Positions 1-11,750 are shown, counted from the stretch's first letter. The stretch is 26,021 nucleotides of DNA from Acanthaster planci (GCF_001949145.1 NW_019091484.1:811791-837811); one strand, 5' to 3'. The notes: a model not told the origin generated them from the letters alone. Numbers and translations are program-made.

Positions 1-599
1 GGGGGGTTCTCTCCGTCTCATACCTTGCTACACTGATATGGCCACGTTATGGCGGTACGTTGTGCATGCACGTGAGGAGGACGACGCCTTTGTACATGTT
101 TCTGTGCAGAGACCATTGCCGAAGTTCATGAGCACGAGGGCCACAGATATTTCACTTTTCTTGGCCTTTTCAGTCGTTGAATATGTTATATTTCTGATAT
201 AATTAAATGGGGTTATGAAGATCACCGGGAGTTCAGCGTCAGTGGGAAAACGCATCACATAACTTTGGAAAATTTGATTTCTATTTACAAGACTATCGAG
301 TGAAGCGTTTCCTGTGACAGCAGACATTATGTTAATATTCCAGTTCAGAGGGCATTATTGCAGTTGATATGAAAATAAGGATTCTCAAGTACAAAGTGTT
401 CGGTAGTTATAATTAAACCTGGGGTGCATTTCTTCAACGCTTGTGTTTTTTGTTTTGTGATTCAGCTACAAGATTTAGTGTGGTCTCAGTCTTGGCATCA
501 GATATGGTTCATTAAGGCTTGGGTCTCTGTCTTGGTCGTTGGGGCCCGGTTTTAACAAGCAGGTTATGAGGTGACTGGGTAATTGAAGGGCTTCAGTAG
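1..599. other. Spacer at left edge
   Basis: Apart from the weak minus-strand frame at 28–317, nothing recognisable is present. It is mixed-composition, non-repetitive sequence. Confidence 0.4.
28..317 (-). CDS. Possible terminal exon at the left edge, unrecognised
   Basis: On the minus strand a candidate acceptor (CTGTCACAG, near 318) is followed by an open frame of about 95 codons, beginning GNASLDSLVNRNQIF and ending HNVAISV before a TAG. It contains FPTDAELPVIFITPFNYIRN and a Cys pair (LCTETCTK). No family is recognised and the polypyrimidine tract is poor, so this may be a chance frame or the last exon of a gene whose upstream exons I could not find. Confidence 0.15.
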
Positions 600-860
600 A
601 TGTCTTTATTTAGGTTTATATAATATTAATTAAAAAGGACCTGCAAACAACTACAAACACAGGCCCTTATCGAGCAAGTTTGATTAAACCTACTAAGTAG
701 ACCATGGGGAAATGTTCAGCGGCACTATGATGTAGTTAGGAAGGAAACACAAGGGACCAGGCTACTAAATTGTCAACCTGAGTTGGATTCGAACCTCGGT
801 GGCAAAGGCGGGTGGTAATCAAAGTACGTGTACTACTTAAGTTGTTGCCTAACCAATTTC
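600..860 (-). mobile_element. Probable tRNA-derived SINE fragment
   Basis: On the minus strand a perfect RNA polymerase III B-box, GGTTCGAATCC, sits near 800–790. A-box-like TGGTTAGGC lies upstream, near 854. Downstream is a non-coding body (CTACTTAGTAGGTTTAATC, then GATAAGGGCCTGTG) that ends in an A/T-rich tail (CCTTTTTAATTAATATT) near 625–635. The layout is that of a tRNA-headed SINE. A- to B-box spacing is longer than in a real tRNA, so it is not a functional tRNA gene. Confidence 0.45.
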
Positions 861-1554
861 AACTGTTAGACTTCGTCATTATGTCAAATTGTGTCCAGCA
901 GGAGCGGCCAGTTCAACTTACTGGAGACGCGGTGCCAATTAACTTTCGAAACACTACTGGTGTACTTCGGGGCCCGGGGATTCCCTTTACAGATGGACGA
1001 GAAAATGGACTTCGCTTTCAGGACTCGGAAATACTCCCATTTTGCCGAATAGACTCCATTAAATCCTGGATACACCGCTGCGTCTGTCGCAGTGATGACA
1101 TCATCTGACACTGACTGGCCCGCACTACCCCAAGAATTCAGGGTTTCGTCGTGCACCACGCTCCACTGAGCTGCTGACGAGGAGCTTAAGTTCTGGGCGG
1201 CCGGGTATAACGACTGGCCAGGCTACATCGCCCACTACACATGGCAACTGATGTAAACCGGTCCGTGATTGAGTCAGGAAACTGGTTTTGTACGTTGGAC
1301 GTGCCTCTGCGACGCCTGAAGGAGCCTAGCGCGGTCGTGCAACTTGCACAGTTGGCTCCAGGTTGCAAAACGGTCTGCTGGCCAGCAAAGTTTTAAAAAG
1401 AAAACTTTTGATGCAACAGAAATCGTGTCCGTAATTGCTGTGGTAACGCTCGCGGAAATTTAGGTGTTACGTTCCTCTTTGACCAATAGAATATCGTGAT
1501 TGCCAAATGGACCCGAACTTACTGACAAAAGGCCAATGAAGTACAATTTTTTAA
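861..1554. other. Spacer, moderately GC-rich
   Basis: Overlapping open frames occur on both strands between 812 and 1368, but none shows a family motif or good splice context. The 1000–1400 part is somewhat CpG-rich. No gene is supported. Confidence 0.4.
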
Positions 1555-2001
1555 CCTGACACATTCGTATTAGCGAATTGCTAATTCGAAATAACGAAAT
1601 TACTTATTCGTAATATTACTAATAGTAATAACGAATTACATGTACATGTACGTACTGTTCCACAGAGTCCCTAGAGGGCGCTCTTTATGTTTTGTGTGCG
1701 TGTATTTTGTTGTCGGAGTGTGATATTAAATTTAGTAACGGTGGTTCTCGTGTTCTCACAGCCGAAACTATATCGATATGTGACAGCATTTGGTAATTTA
1801 ATTGAACAGCCTCTTTATTTTACGAATTTGTTTTACTTAATAGGCCTAAATCACAGAGATGTATGTGCGATTAGACGTATGAAGCATGCATCATACCTCC
1901 AATCACGTGAGGATCGATGTAATTGTTATGACGAATTAGTTATTCGTTATTTCGAATTATCAATTCGTTATTATGAATTAGTAATTCGTATAAGTGTCAG
2001 G
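1555..2001. mobile_element. AT-rich terminal inverted repeat (MITE-like) element
   Basis: The left end CCTGACACATTCGTATTAGC (from 1555) is mirrored by the right end, whose complement reads CCTGACACTTATACGAATTA (from 2001). Both continue into an AATTCGTTATT/CGAATAACGAA-type inverted repeat for about 70 nt. The 447-nt element has no transposase; a 131-codon open frame crossing it has no recognisable domain. The flanks (TTAA on the left, CTGG on the right) show no convincing target-site duplication. Confidence 0.65.
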
Positions 2002-2009
2002 CTGGAAAT

Positions 2010-2941
2010 TTATACTTCATTGACACGATTGGCCTTTCGTAGTTACTCGTTCGATCAACAACAAAATCAATGTACATTATAATTCAAACGTGGCTGCAAT
2101 AAGCTTCCGTAACTTCCCAATCTCAAACATTTTGAGAATTAATAAATAAACTGCCAAAGCGATAAAACATCTAAATATACCTTGTTTGAAAATGTTCTTC
2201 GATTATACTTATTATTCAAAACTGTTGAAATTTGATTGTATCGCAAGAGATGTTTAAACAATTTTGTAAGGCTGAAAGAGCCTATCATGGCCGCGCCCTT
2301 GGACAGATTTTCCCTGTCGCCAGCTAGTGTCGGGCCTGCGATACGCAAGTTTATGTTATTGGTATAGCCCCTACACTTAGAGATTAGTAGTAGTTTATCG
2401 CCCTTGGACGTGTAACGTTTTTGTTTTGTATGCAAACGCTAGTATACTTTGAGACTGTATTCTCAGTATTTTCTAAGAAGTGAAGGCTTCAAATTCCATG
2501 GACATGATGGTGGAGGTAGAAATACATTCAAAATTGACTTTTCATTTTTAGGACATGTTGCTTCCCAGTGGCTTATTTACCATGTCAAAAAAGGTGTCCT
2601 TGTACAGTTAGCCTTTCGAAGATGTCACAAATTCCACATTTTCATCTTCACTTTTTCCTCACTGGCACACACAAATCATCAATAAAGAAACATATTACTT
2701 AGGATCAGCATCTGATGAGTAGATGAGCATCTTGTTGTATAGAATACTGAATAGTATTTTTTCCTGCATCTTATTACTTCAAATGAGTTTAGGGAAGTTG
2801 TGTACTTGATAGCATCATCAAAATATTAACATGAACTTGACAAAATTTTAATTTCTGTGATTAGCTGCAGGAAAAGTGGTAAATGAGTACACCATTGCTT
2901 TGTGAGGAGTTGTAAGCCAAGATCGGAGTGTGTCTTGAGCC
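2010..2941. other. Spacer upstream of CYB5D2
   Basis: AT-rich, no gene supported. An AATAAA at about 2681 could serve an upstream transcript, but none is identified. The promoter and 5' UTR of CYB5D2 should lie here; no TATA box or other element stands out near 2942. Confidence 0.4.
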
Positions 2942-5143
2942 ATGTTGGGTCGAGTAGCCCTGGCAGTTGTGGTAACTGCTGTAATTGCTTGGCAGCTGGG
3001 AGTCTACAATTGGGAGGACATGTCTGCTCTGGTCAGTCAGAAACTGAATAAAGTCTTGGGGCATTCATTAGAACCAGGCCGGCACAGGACATCTGGAGGG
3101 AAAGAGGGCATACCTCCATCACGCGCAAAACAGCCCCTGAGACTACTCAGCAAGGAGGAATTGGCCCAGTACGACGGCAATGAGGGGAGCAAGGGTCTGT
3201 ACCTGGCTGTTTTCGGCCAAGTGTTTGACGTAAAGAAGGGGGCCCGGCACTACGGACCTGGGGGCGGGTATGAGTTCTTTGCTGGACGGGACGCGACAAG
3301 GGCTTACGTTACGGGGGAGTTCAACGAGGAAGGGCTAAAAGATGATGTTGAGGGACTCAGCCCACAGCAGATGTTAGAGGTGGAGACGTGGGTTGATTTT
3401 TACAAGAAGGAATACACACCAGTTGGTGAGTCCTTGCAGCGTTTTCCTTTAAGTTAAGTCACTATTTAATATGCTTTCATTATTATGAAAGATGTGACCT
3501 TGTTTATAGCACTCTTTGAATTGCTGGAAAGGAAGCAAACTGCTTTTTCAAACCGTCAAAGAGTGTATCACCAAAGTTAATGAGGGTGTTGTTGAAATGT
3601 TCACAGTTGACACAGGAACACAGAAAACAGGGAAATGCCAGCCATGATATCGGAGGTCTTGTCATGCATAAAACAAGGCAAACAAAACCTACAGCAAAAC
3701 TCAAGCAATAAAGAAGAAAACGTGCAAACGATTACTGAAGCTTTCACTGACGTCTTTAGCACAGCATTACAGAAACTGAAATTTTTGAACTTTGAAGCAC
3801 CACATTTCAGAATTGTGAAACCAAGTCATACTCGATGAGTTCAGTCTCAGAGTGACCTGTGCTCGTCTGACATTCATTCACATCTACTTTACAGGTATCT
3901 CATTCCCTTTTCCAATTGCAGGTAAACTGGTCGGCAGGTATTACGATGCCACCGGGGCTCCGACGGACGCACTGAAGAAAGCCCTGCTTGTGGTAGAGGT
4001 AGGAAAAAAAGAAAAAGACAAAGAGGCTGAGCTGAACAGACGGTATCCCCCTTGTAACTCCTCCTGGAATCAGAAGGAAGGTACCAAAATATGGTGCTCA
4101 GATAAGAGGTGATTGTGCTGCTCTGTGGTTTTTAAATACTGAACTGTTCTCTCCATAGGACTGTGCAGATGAATTGAATGTTCAGATACTCGATTGTTTA
4201 ACCTTATTTGAATACTTACTTTTGAAACTGACTGTTCAAGGTGAAAATCTATTAAAAAATAAAGGAAAAATTTCTGAGAGAGAATTTCAAGGTGTTGCGA
4301 GGAAATGTAATGTAAAGGCAGCTGAGGCACATGCTCTAAAATAAGGCCAAAATGTTACATTTCCTTCCACTTTTACCTGTGACTTTACTTCTTGTGGGAT
4401 CTCACAGGGGCAGAGGGAATAAACCACCAATAGAGGCTTTGCATAGCAGCCATCTTGCAGGGTAGTCCTTTTGGTTTACTGGGAAACCTCCTTAGTACAT
4501 ACCCTGTTAAACAAAACCACTGACCTGCAAGATGGCAGCCATGCAAACTCTCTATTGGAACCAAACATTAGAAAGACTCCCCACCTCCTCGTTGTACTAT
4601 AAATATATGTATATTGTTTCTGCTTTTGTGTGAATTTGGTACAGTTGAATAGTTGAATTTTCAACTGAATAGAAGGTTGAATATTCAGATATTCAGTTAT
4701 TTTAACTATCATCCTAACCTCTTTGGTGCAAATCCTAGCATGTGAGAGGGGTGTGAGTTAGGATAGGTTTGTCTGTCTTTTTCTTGTACCCTGAAGTTTT
4801 TTAAATATTTTGGTTGATAACACATTTCTTTCCTGTTAACCAAACTCATTCTGCAGGAAGTGCAGTTGATCTTTTCTTTTTTTTGCACTGCAAAGTGGAG
4901 AACTGCTAAAATGTTCAAAAAAGCATCATTTGCCACACTTACATCAAGTACTTTGTTTGGTTCTGGCTTTACAGCGGCGGAGTGGTGCGGGAGTGGACGG
5001 GTGTGCCCAGACGGTACTTCATCCCCGGCTCAAACAACTGGCGCTGTGTCTGCGTTCATGACCGAGACCTTAACAACCCCCACATGAAGCCGTTTGATGG
5101 CTGTGGTCCGAGAGACGTCGCTTGCAATGTGGATAAAAAGTAG
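2942..5143 (+). CDS. CYB5D2: Neuferricin (cytochrome b5 domain-containing protein 2), 3 exons
   Basis: The coding exons are 2942–3425, 3922–4108 and 4975–5143, with introns GTGAGT…GCAG and GTGATT…ACAG. Phases match (1, then 2) and give 279 residues, close to the vertebrate length of about 264. Residues 4–22 form a hydrophobic N-terminal anchor or signal. Residues about 67–162 are a cytochrome b5-like heme/steroid-binding domain of the MAPR (progesterone-receptor membrane component) type, with YLAVFGQVFDV, the RHYGPGGGYEFFAGRDATRAY core and WVDFYKKEY. This group lacks the paired His ligands of classical cytochrome b5. The C-terminal part has the conserved cysteines seen in neuferricin: YPPCNSSW, TKIWCSDKSGGV, WRCVCVHD and DGCGPRDVAC. 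In vertebrates neuferricin is a heme-binding protein linked to neuronal differentiation. The ATG at 2942 is chosen because the hydrophobic anchor follows at once. The exon chain and family match are strong; the invertebrate function is inferred. Confidence 0.93.
4427..4558. repeat. Foldback (inverted-repeat) element in CYB5D2 intron 2
   Basis: Arm 4427–4478 reads CCAATAGAGGCTTTGCAT and onward, and is the imperfect reverse complement of 4508–4558, which ends CTCTATTGG. The spacer between the arms is 29 nt. The arms of about 51 nt share the core GCAGCCATCTTGCAGG. The element would form a hairpin in the pre-mRNA. It looks like a small foldback MITE or a decayed inverted insertion; no clear target-site duplication is visible. 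Confidence 0.7.
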
Positions 5144-6590
5144 TGGGTTCAGTGGAAGTGGGGGGGGGTAAGCTAAGCTTCTGGTTGATGCCGGCAGGGG
5201 GGTATTTTAACAGTCAACTCCCGTTACACCAAAATTGTGTGGTTCACCTGCCTGTGATTCAGACTTGAAATAACTGTCCAGGCTTCAAGGTCTCACAAGT
5301 TCATGATGCACATGTAAAGCCTGGTATTGTTGCATAAATATGCCATCTTGCATTGGCGTAAGTCTGATTACCGATGGCTGGGCTGCAGTACTAGTGAGGC
5401 TGGAGTCGGGGGCACAGACAAGCTTGACTTTTTTCCTCTGAATAACCGAAAAAGACTCTCTGGGGAGGTTTGCTTTAACACTGGGTGCATTGGGTTATTT
5501 TGAAAATGTAGGTGAAGTACAGAAAGTTACTCTGGTCAACTTCGTAACTTTCCTTTAAGGAATGCAGTTATACATTTTTAATGTAGCATACTTGTTTGTT
5601 TCTAGGAAATGAACATTCTTTTGGCTTTCATAAGTAATTTTATATCACAGCATTGTATTTGAATAACTGAAACAGTACTATCAGATTATATTTGTATATT
5701 TGGGTACATGAAGCAAGGTTTATATAATTATTAAGGATTATTCTGATTGTTTAAAATCAGTTAAGTGAAAACATTCAGATGCAAATCATATCCACTTTGT
5801 TACAAGAATCACTCATTAACTATCATGCTGATCACAATTGTCACAATCGGGTTTGAACTTAACACGTAAGCTAGCTTGGCACGGTTGCAGAATTAAGGTT
5901 TTAAAAGTGAAATAAATATTCAGTGTTTATCGTAATCTCCTTCAGTCTTATGAAGTCTCTACAACTTTTCAAATTTAAGTCACATTTACTACATTATTTA
6001 CAGGTTACCAGATTATTTACAAGTAAATCATTTCTTACGGCACTTCAGATTCTCAGACGAACCTTGCCACAAACATGGCAGTAAAAATAAGTATGTGGAA
6101 TAGATGAGGGGCAAATGCCATGAATTTTTTCCTTGGTATCCTGGGATTGCACTCACAGGACCCATTTTTGTTTTTCTAAATTACCATTTCTTAGGGTGTC
6201 GTAGGGATTTTCTTACATGCTGATCCAATTTCCGCATTCACGAGGAGAAAAGCCCCATCGTGTGATGTCGTAGACTCGTACCGTCAGTGTTAAAGACTGA
6301 AATGCATTTTTAACTCAACAACTATTTGAACGAACGACAACAAAAACATTCCGGTTTGCTCCTGTTCCTTGTGATGGGTCTTGTGTCTGTTCTTGGGACG
6401 GTTTCGATCACAACACTTCGCAGACCTACTGTCCAGAAGCTTCCCTCAGGTATAGATGCATGAGCACGAGAGGTTGCTATAACTTATCCCTTTTTTTTCT
6501 TTGAAAATCCGGAGGTCTTTCGATATGGGGCATTGTCATTACAGCGAGTGTGATTGAAGTATTCTCCTGCCACGTCTGTAGAAAGCTGAT
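5144..6590. other. Convergent spacer between CYB5D2 and CTHRC1
   Basis: This should hold the 3' UTRs of both genes. A G-run follows the CYB5D2 stop (5161–5167). Beyond AATAAA at 5911, no repeat or coding signal is evident. I saw no canonical minus-strand poly(A) hexamer close to the CTHRC1 stop. Confidence 0.4.
5911..5916 (+). terminator. Possible poly(A) signal of CYB5D2
   Basis: A canonical AATAAA hexamer lies about 770 nt after the CYB5D2 stop, in the spacer shared with the convergent CTHRC1-like gene. It is the first plus-strand AATAAA I noticed after the stop. Nothing else supports its use. Confidence 0.25.
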
Positions 6591-9564
6591 CTAATCGTAA
6601 GGCGATTGTGTAACTTCCTCTATCATTAAATGCAGTGCACTGTTCCATCCAGTGTAGCAGTCGTAGTTACCGTAGCCAGCGCAGTTGCCCACTCTCAAGC
6701 CGATGGTGTAACTTCCAGATGACAAGCTTTTGCAATAACCTGGAAAGACATCGGCAAGAATGGAGATGCTCACATAAGTGGCGTCACGTTTTGTGTCCAG
6801 GGATGGCAAAATGGAATGTGTTTCTAAAAACGACTGTTGACAGTTTTTTCTTTCACCCGTAAAAGTTCCACGCTTTCGCATGAAAGGTGGCAGAACAACT
6901 CCGAAAGTGTAACCGCAAAAGAAACTGTCGGAGCGATCCTTAATGGCGCTGAAAAAGAGGGCGAAAATCCGATGTGGTGTCCTAGCAACTTCAGTTACCC
7001 GTATGTTACATTTAGGGAGATTCCAGCTTTGTCATATCCCAGACATGGGCGTTACGTAGGGGGTGTAAATAAAACTTGGGATAAAGGTAAAGCGATAGAA
7101 AAACACAACAAAAAACGCAGATATGGAATGAAAATCACCAATTTGTTTACAAATATTCCTGGCACTTACCCCCTTCCACCGTTTAATCCTTTGGCAGTTT
7201 GTAGGTGATGAGTGTTTTGCCCCCCCCCCGGAAAAGTCCTGCTCCAGAAAGAATCCTGGCGCTTGTTCCTACTATGGATTTTATTCAATTCAAATTAGAT
7301 GTATTTCACTGAAGTGACGTTGTGATGTAAGATGAAAGAGGGCAAACTCCCGTCTTGTGGCTTCCAGTGGGCTTTTTGAGGATTCTGTCTCCAATACTGC
7401 AGATAGAGAGCAAAGGTGTCTCCTTTGCCGCCCCATGGCCGCGTTGGGTCAGGACCCACCCAACCACCTTTGCTATTTGGAGTTCGAGAGACTTACCAAA
7501 GAACACTCTTGGTCTGTGCAAGTTGTAGTTGCTGTAACCCCCAGCGTACGTCACAGCCTCAATGCGGGCCGGGTCGGAGCACTCGGCACCGTTGAATGTG
7601 ATGTACCAACGGCAGCAGGCGGGGTTGTTGTACGCTACGCGGAGGTTGCCGGAGATCGCCACATAGAGGTAAGTGTCGGAGTATTCCTTGGTGAAGGAAC
7701 ACGTCTAGGTAAAGGCGTAGATTAAGTGAAATTAGGAAGTTGACTTGTTCAGAAAGCAAAGGTTTTATGGAAGTAGACCGCGTGCCGCAGCTAATTACTT
7801 TAGCAGCTTTTCAACTTGAGAAAAACAGTAAGGTTTTCAGTCTGGAAATTCTGATGTAAAAGTCATACTGCATTAAATATTAAAATGTTCATGTCCAAGA
7901 GTGTTACCGATGGAGCTTTTTTGATATGGTAGAATTGGCATTCTGCATGCTTTGAATTCTACGGTTAGGTTTCTCTATCAGGTATGAGGCTCCACGCGTT
8001 TGCCTCAGTAGAGTAGCCCGTCTCACAACCACTCCTCGGCGCGCCTGTCTTCCCAGAAAAAAAGCCATTTCAAGCATTATTCAGCCCCTGTTTCAACTAC
8101 ATGTACATTGCCGAAAGTGGACGTCATGAAACTCATCCCGATATTTTTGTCTAGACACTGTAAAAAAGAGAATTTCTCGTGGGTGGGATTATATTAAAGG
8201 CATTTGCTTCGGTGCGTAGTTAGGGTTTTGTTTACATGTTGTTAAGCAAATGTGCGTTCTGTACTGGTTCCACAATAACAATTTCTTGCCACAAAGACAC
8301 TACAGTCAGTGAAACAGGCAACAATCATTGTTTTGTTGCCTATTTTCTCGGCGCGTACAGATTTGCCCTTGTCTCGATTTTACTTCGAACAGCGCCCCGA
8401 TTTCCTTCTGTGTTAAGCCACTCTCCACCTCATCGGCTGTTGTATTCCCTATGTTGATTTCATTATACCCTCTGGATTCAAAAGGGAAGAGGCGGCATTC
8501 GTAAACCACAGATTCTGAAAATATAAACTGTCGTATCTTTGATTGAATTTGTTAGCTTACACGGACTTCACCGTTGTCTTGTCCGTCGTTAATCATCCAC
8601 CAAGAGCATTGCCGCCAGTTAGTTGTGGCAACCCCGGGTCCTCCCAGGTCCCCCTTCACGCCCGGAGGGCCCGGTGGTCCTGGGGGACCGTCGCTGCCCG
8701 CCGAACACTCCTGACAGCAAAATGAACAACAGTTTTCGGTCGAATGATGTGACAGGAAATAGTGGAAAATATTCAGTAGACGTGTTAGGAATTTACTTAC
8801 ACTTGTAATTCTAAAAACAATAAATGTTTGTTCTCCAAATTAATCATTCGTCCTGAATACATTCTGTTGTAGCTGAGAGATGGCTTGATTATTTTTCTTT
8901 CTAAAGCATCCAATTTCTTCCCCCGGCCCCCAAAAGACTGAATTTTTCCAGATTGTTGGTAGGCCTCACGGCATATAAAGCCGGGGGAGGAGAGAAAGGT
9001 ACCTCTCCCGGAGATTTGTTGCCATTATTTTGAAGGACCGGAAAGCACTAGCATTTGTAGAAACGGTACTGTCACCCTTGAAGTTTTAATTTGAAGAAAA
9101 AATAGACAGTTGTTTTAAGGAAAAAGGCCCCGGACCTAATAGTCCTGACGCCAATGTTTACTGGGTCACCGTTTCGAATAATAATCAAAAGCTCTGTTAG
9201 GCTTTCCCGAAAATAATATTTGGGGGGAGGGGGTTATCCAGCGTTACATTGGACCTTTGGAGTGTCCTTGCCATGATGTGGCTTCATTCTCTATAAGTTT
9301 TGCTATGAAGTTGCTTTTTAGAGCTGCTACTGTCCGTTCCAGTGATCTTCAAACTTTGGATTGGTTGGCTGTAGTCAGTTCACTTTGTGGTCAACATTTC
9401 TTGTGCCGGTAATACATACGTGTTGCCATCAAATAATTACACATTCACAAGCTTACCTCTAGAACAACTCGCCGTCTGTATGTATCAACCACATCTCCAT
9501 AGATGACCCATGGATTGGAGACAATAAAGATAAAACACAGTAGCAACGAAGTTTTTGTTTCCAT
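6591..9564 (-). CDS. CTHRC1: Collagen triple helix repeat-containing protein 1-like, 4 exons
   Basis: Minus-strand exons are 9564–9457, 8710–8561, 7704–7497 and 6739–6591. All junctions are GT–AG with matching phases (0, 0, 1), and the chain gives 204 residues ending TQSPYD. Residues 1–23 are a signal peptide (METKTSLLLCFIFIVSNPWV). Residues 41–64 carry eight Gly-X-Y triplets (GSD GPP GPP GPP GVK GDL GGP GVA). The rest matches the CTHRC1 C-terminal domain: WRQCSWWMIND, CSFTKEY, ACCRWYITFNGAECSDPARIEA, NLHR, RVGNCAGY and CYTGWNSALHLMIEE. The vertebrate protein (about 243 residues) is secreted and trimeric and modulates Wnt/planar polarity and matrix remodelling. The signal peptide is read in a different frame from the long open frame that covers exon 1. 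The gene is convergent with CYB5D2, 1447 nt away. Family assignment is firm; the role in this animal is inferred. Confidence 0.93.
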
Positions 9565-10640
9565 CTCAACAACTTTATACACCTGGTTTTTATTTTTTTT
9601 TTCCTCCTTGGAATAGTCTTCACCAGAAATGGCGTCTTGGTTTTTGCCGAGTCGATGGTTATTGATCGACTCGGGTTCTTTCCTTTGTGAAACACTTTGA
9701 GTCTATTGTAAGAGTTCACCAGTGCTACAGAGTCCTTTAGAGACGAAAGGCAAGTGAAGACATATAGCGATGAAGCAAATCGATAATTAACTGGTTTTAT
9801 CCTCCCTGTGGTTGTACCTGTCGCACTCTTGCGCCATTCCCCAGGGGTGCACGAAGAGAGGCTTGTAACGCTTTTGTATGAACATAATTTCCATGGCCAA
9901 AACTAATTTTGCAAGGTAAAAAAGTTATGTCTCTGTGCCTGTGGATTCTACCTTCTCAGAACTATGGAGAATCTGGTGTGCTCGTTAAGAAATCGTTACT
10001 AAAGTGCCTAGTGATCTAGTTCAGCCCACAACAGTTAAATTTAAATTTATGGTGAACTGATTGATATTTCTTTCAGAAAGCAATTTCCTAATCTTCACAT
10101 TGATGATGTACCCTTTTTTGCTTGAGAATTTCATAACTCAACATCCTTCGCTCGAGGGATGTTGGCTGCATTTACCGTGTGCTTGGCTTCCGTGGTAAGC
10201 CTACGAGGGGAAACTTAAACAGTGTCAGGTTCGGTAAGACACATCCAGACCACTTCGTGCTAAAATGCCGCCCTCAGTCGGTCACGTTTTACCAGCTACT
10301 TTTCACTGGTGCACAGCTCATTGACTTGCCGGTTCTGCGCTGTTAGCGCTTAAACATGTGTGAGTTTCGTACAGCGAACCCGCTAAGGTACGGTGAGAAC
10401 AGGTGAATTCAACGTCTTCACATGCTGCGGATGGGCCGAATCTGCTCACTTTCTAGATCGCTGTGACGTGCTCCACTGTTCGTTTGTGTCAACATCAATG
10501 TAGACAGATGCCGAAATTCTGTAGTTTGCTGTCCCTTCATGGCACTGCGTAGACGAGTAAGTCAACATATTCAAAGTCTTGTTGAAGTTGAACATGTTGA
10601 ATGAGCATGAGTCAATCGACGTCAGTTATCATTATGTTTT
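9565..10640. other. Spacer upstream of CTHRC1
   Basis: It contains the presumed promoter and 5' UTR of the minus-strand CTHRC1-like gene. An open frame in-register with other codons covers exon 1 but is not the signal-peptide frame. No repeat or further gene is recognised. Confidence 0.35.
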
Positions 10641-10644
10641 CCTT

Positions 10645-10712
10645 TTTGCACATGTAGCTCAATGGTTAAACCACGGAGGAACAAGAACACATGCATGAGT
10701 TCACTCTCACGT
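10645..10712 (+). repeat. Degenerate tRNA-like (SINE head) fragment
   Basis: TAGCTCAATGGTTAAACC (near 10655) resembles a tRNA 5' arm and A-box. A decayed B-box-like GAGTTCACTCT follows about 42 nt later, the spacing expected in a tRNA. The acceptor stem is not conserved, so this is a SINE relic rather than a tRNA gene. Confidence 0.3.
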
Positions 10713-10798
10713 ACATGTACATGGTATAGGCACCACTACTAGTACTTTGTACGCATACATGTAGACGTACAGTGTACGTGTACATGTACGTGTACATG
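10709..10798. repeat. TACATGTAC-type palindromic low-complexity cluster
   Basis: Repeated GTACATGTAC and GTACGTGTACATGTACGTG words are packed into about 90 nt. Similar clusters occur near 14379–14440, 14766–14793, 17455–17500, 17574–17590, 18922–18945 and 19986–20012. They are self-complementary and common in the window's non-coding DNA. Confidence 0.6.
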
Positions 10799-10984
10799 AT
10801 TCCACCATGATCACCATCCATCATGTCCAACCATGTCCGTGGTCCAACTTCCAGGTAGGACGGATGTTGGATGTTAAATAAACATAAAATTGCACTTTTC
10901 GGTGTCACCAACCCCAGCCTAGCTTAGCAATTTATCAATTTCTACTGATGATTTTCTTGTCTGGGAAAGAGTTCCATAAAAATA

Positions 10985-11011
10985 TATGAACAACACTTTA
11001 TGAACAACACT
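10985..11011 (+). repeat. Short tandem duplication
   Basis: TATGAACAACACTT occurs twice in immediate succession, a 14-bp duplication in otherwise unremarkable spacer. Confidence 0.7.
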
Positions 11012-11014
11012 TAA

Positions 11015-11750
11015 TTTGATGCCAGCTTGTACACAAACCTATGAGACTGAAAAACCTAGGCCTAAGTGTTTTCAAGTAAATGCTTCAGAATTTTCCTTCC
11101 TAAATTTCACTTTTGGGGACATGTTGTCAATTTCTGACAGCTGTTGTAACATTTAAGGGCAAATTAGAATTAGCGTTGTTTTTTCGTTGGGCCGTTAAAA
11201 TGTACAATGTACCCTCGATCCTCCTATTTCTGTGCACCTGGGCTTTGAAACAAAATTGCCAGAAAACTACAGTGTAGTTGAAATTTTTCAGAGCTGATTT
11301 TTATTTCTGCAACTTACAGTCTGTAACTGTAGTCGAAGCAGTTCACATGAAAGAGTTACTTCTTTTTGTGCCCAGGAGTAGGTAGCTCTTAGTGGGTTCA
11401 ACCATGTGTGTGCAAAAATTCCTGCCTAAATCTACGCAGCTGGCCGCCTTTGAAATGTATGGTAGCCAAGACATTGCTACACAAGATATATTTTTGAAAG
11501 GGTGAGTCCTGGTGTTTGGTACTGTAACAGGACATATTCTTTGAGTTTTTAAAGGAATTCCAACATAAATAGAACTGCTTGAGCGTCAAAAGCTCCCTGT
11601 TAACAAGAAAAAGGGCTAATTGTTCATGTACCGACAGGAAATTCTAATTGAGGGTTGCTGTTCAGCCCCGTGTATGGTGCTACCTCGCCACACATTTTCC
11701 CAGCTATGCCAGCTGTCCAAACTGTTCATAGAAATGTCACTGAGCTGAAT
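11015..11750. other. Spacer
   Basis: AT-rich sequence with no gene or repeat that I can support. Confidence 0.35.

Noticed and set aside
1687-2082. 131-codon plus-strand open frame
   Set aside because: It runs across the AT-rich inverted-repeat element; the repetitive ELVIRYFELSIRYYELVIRI part is the translated repeat, not a protein domain.
6837-7208. 123-codon plus-strand open frame in CTHRC1 intron 3
   Set aside because: No recognisable motif; it lies in an intron of the opposite-strand gene.
9459-9719. 86-codon minus-strand frame over CTHRC1 exon 1
   Set aside because: The signal peptide and matching splice phase are in a different frame of the same strand, starting at 9564.
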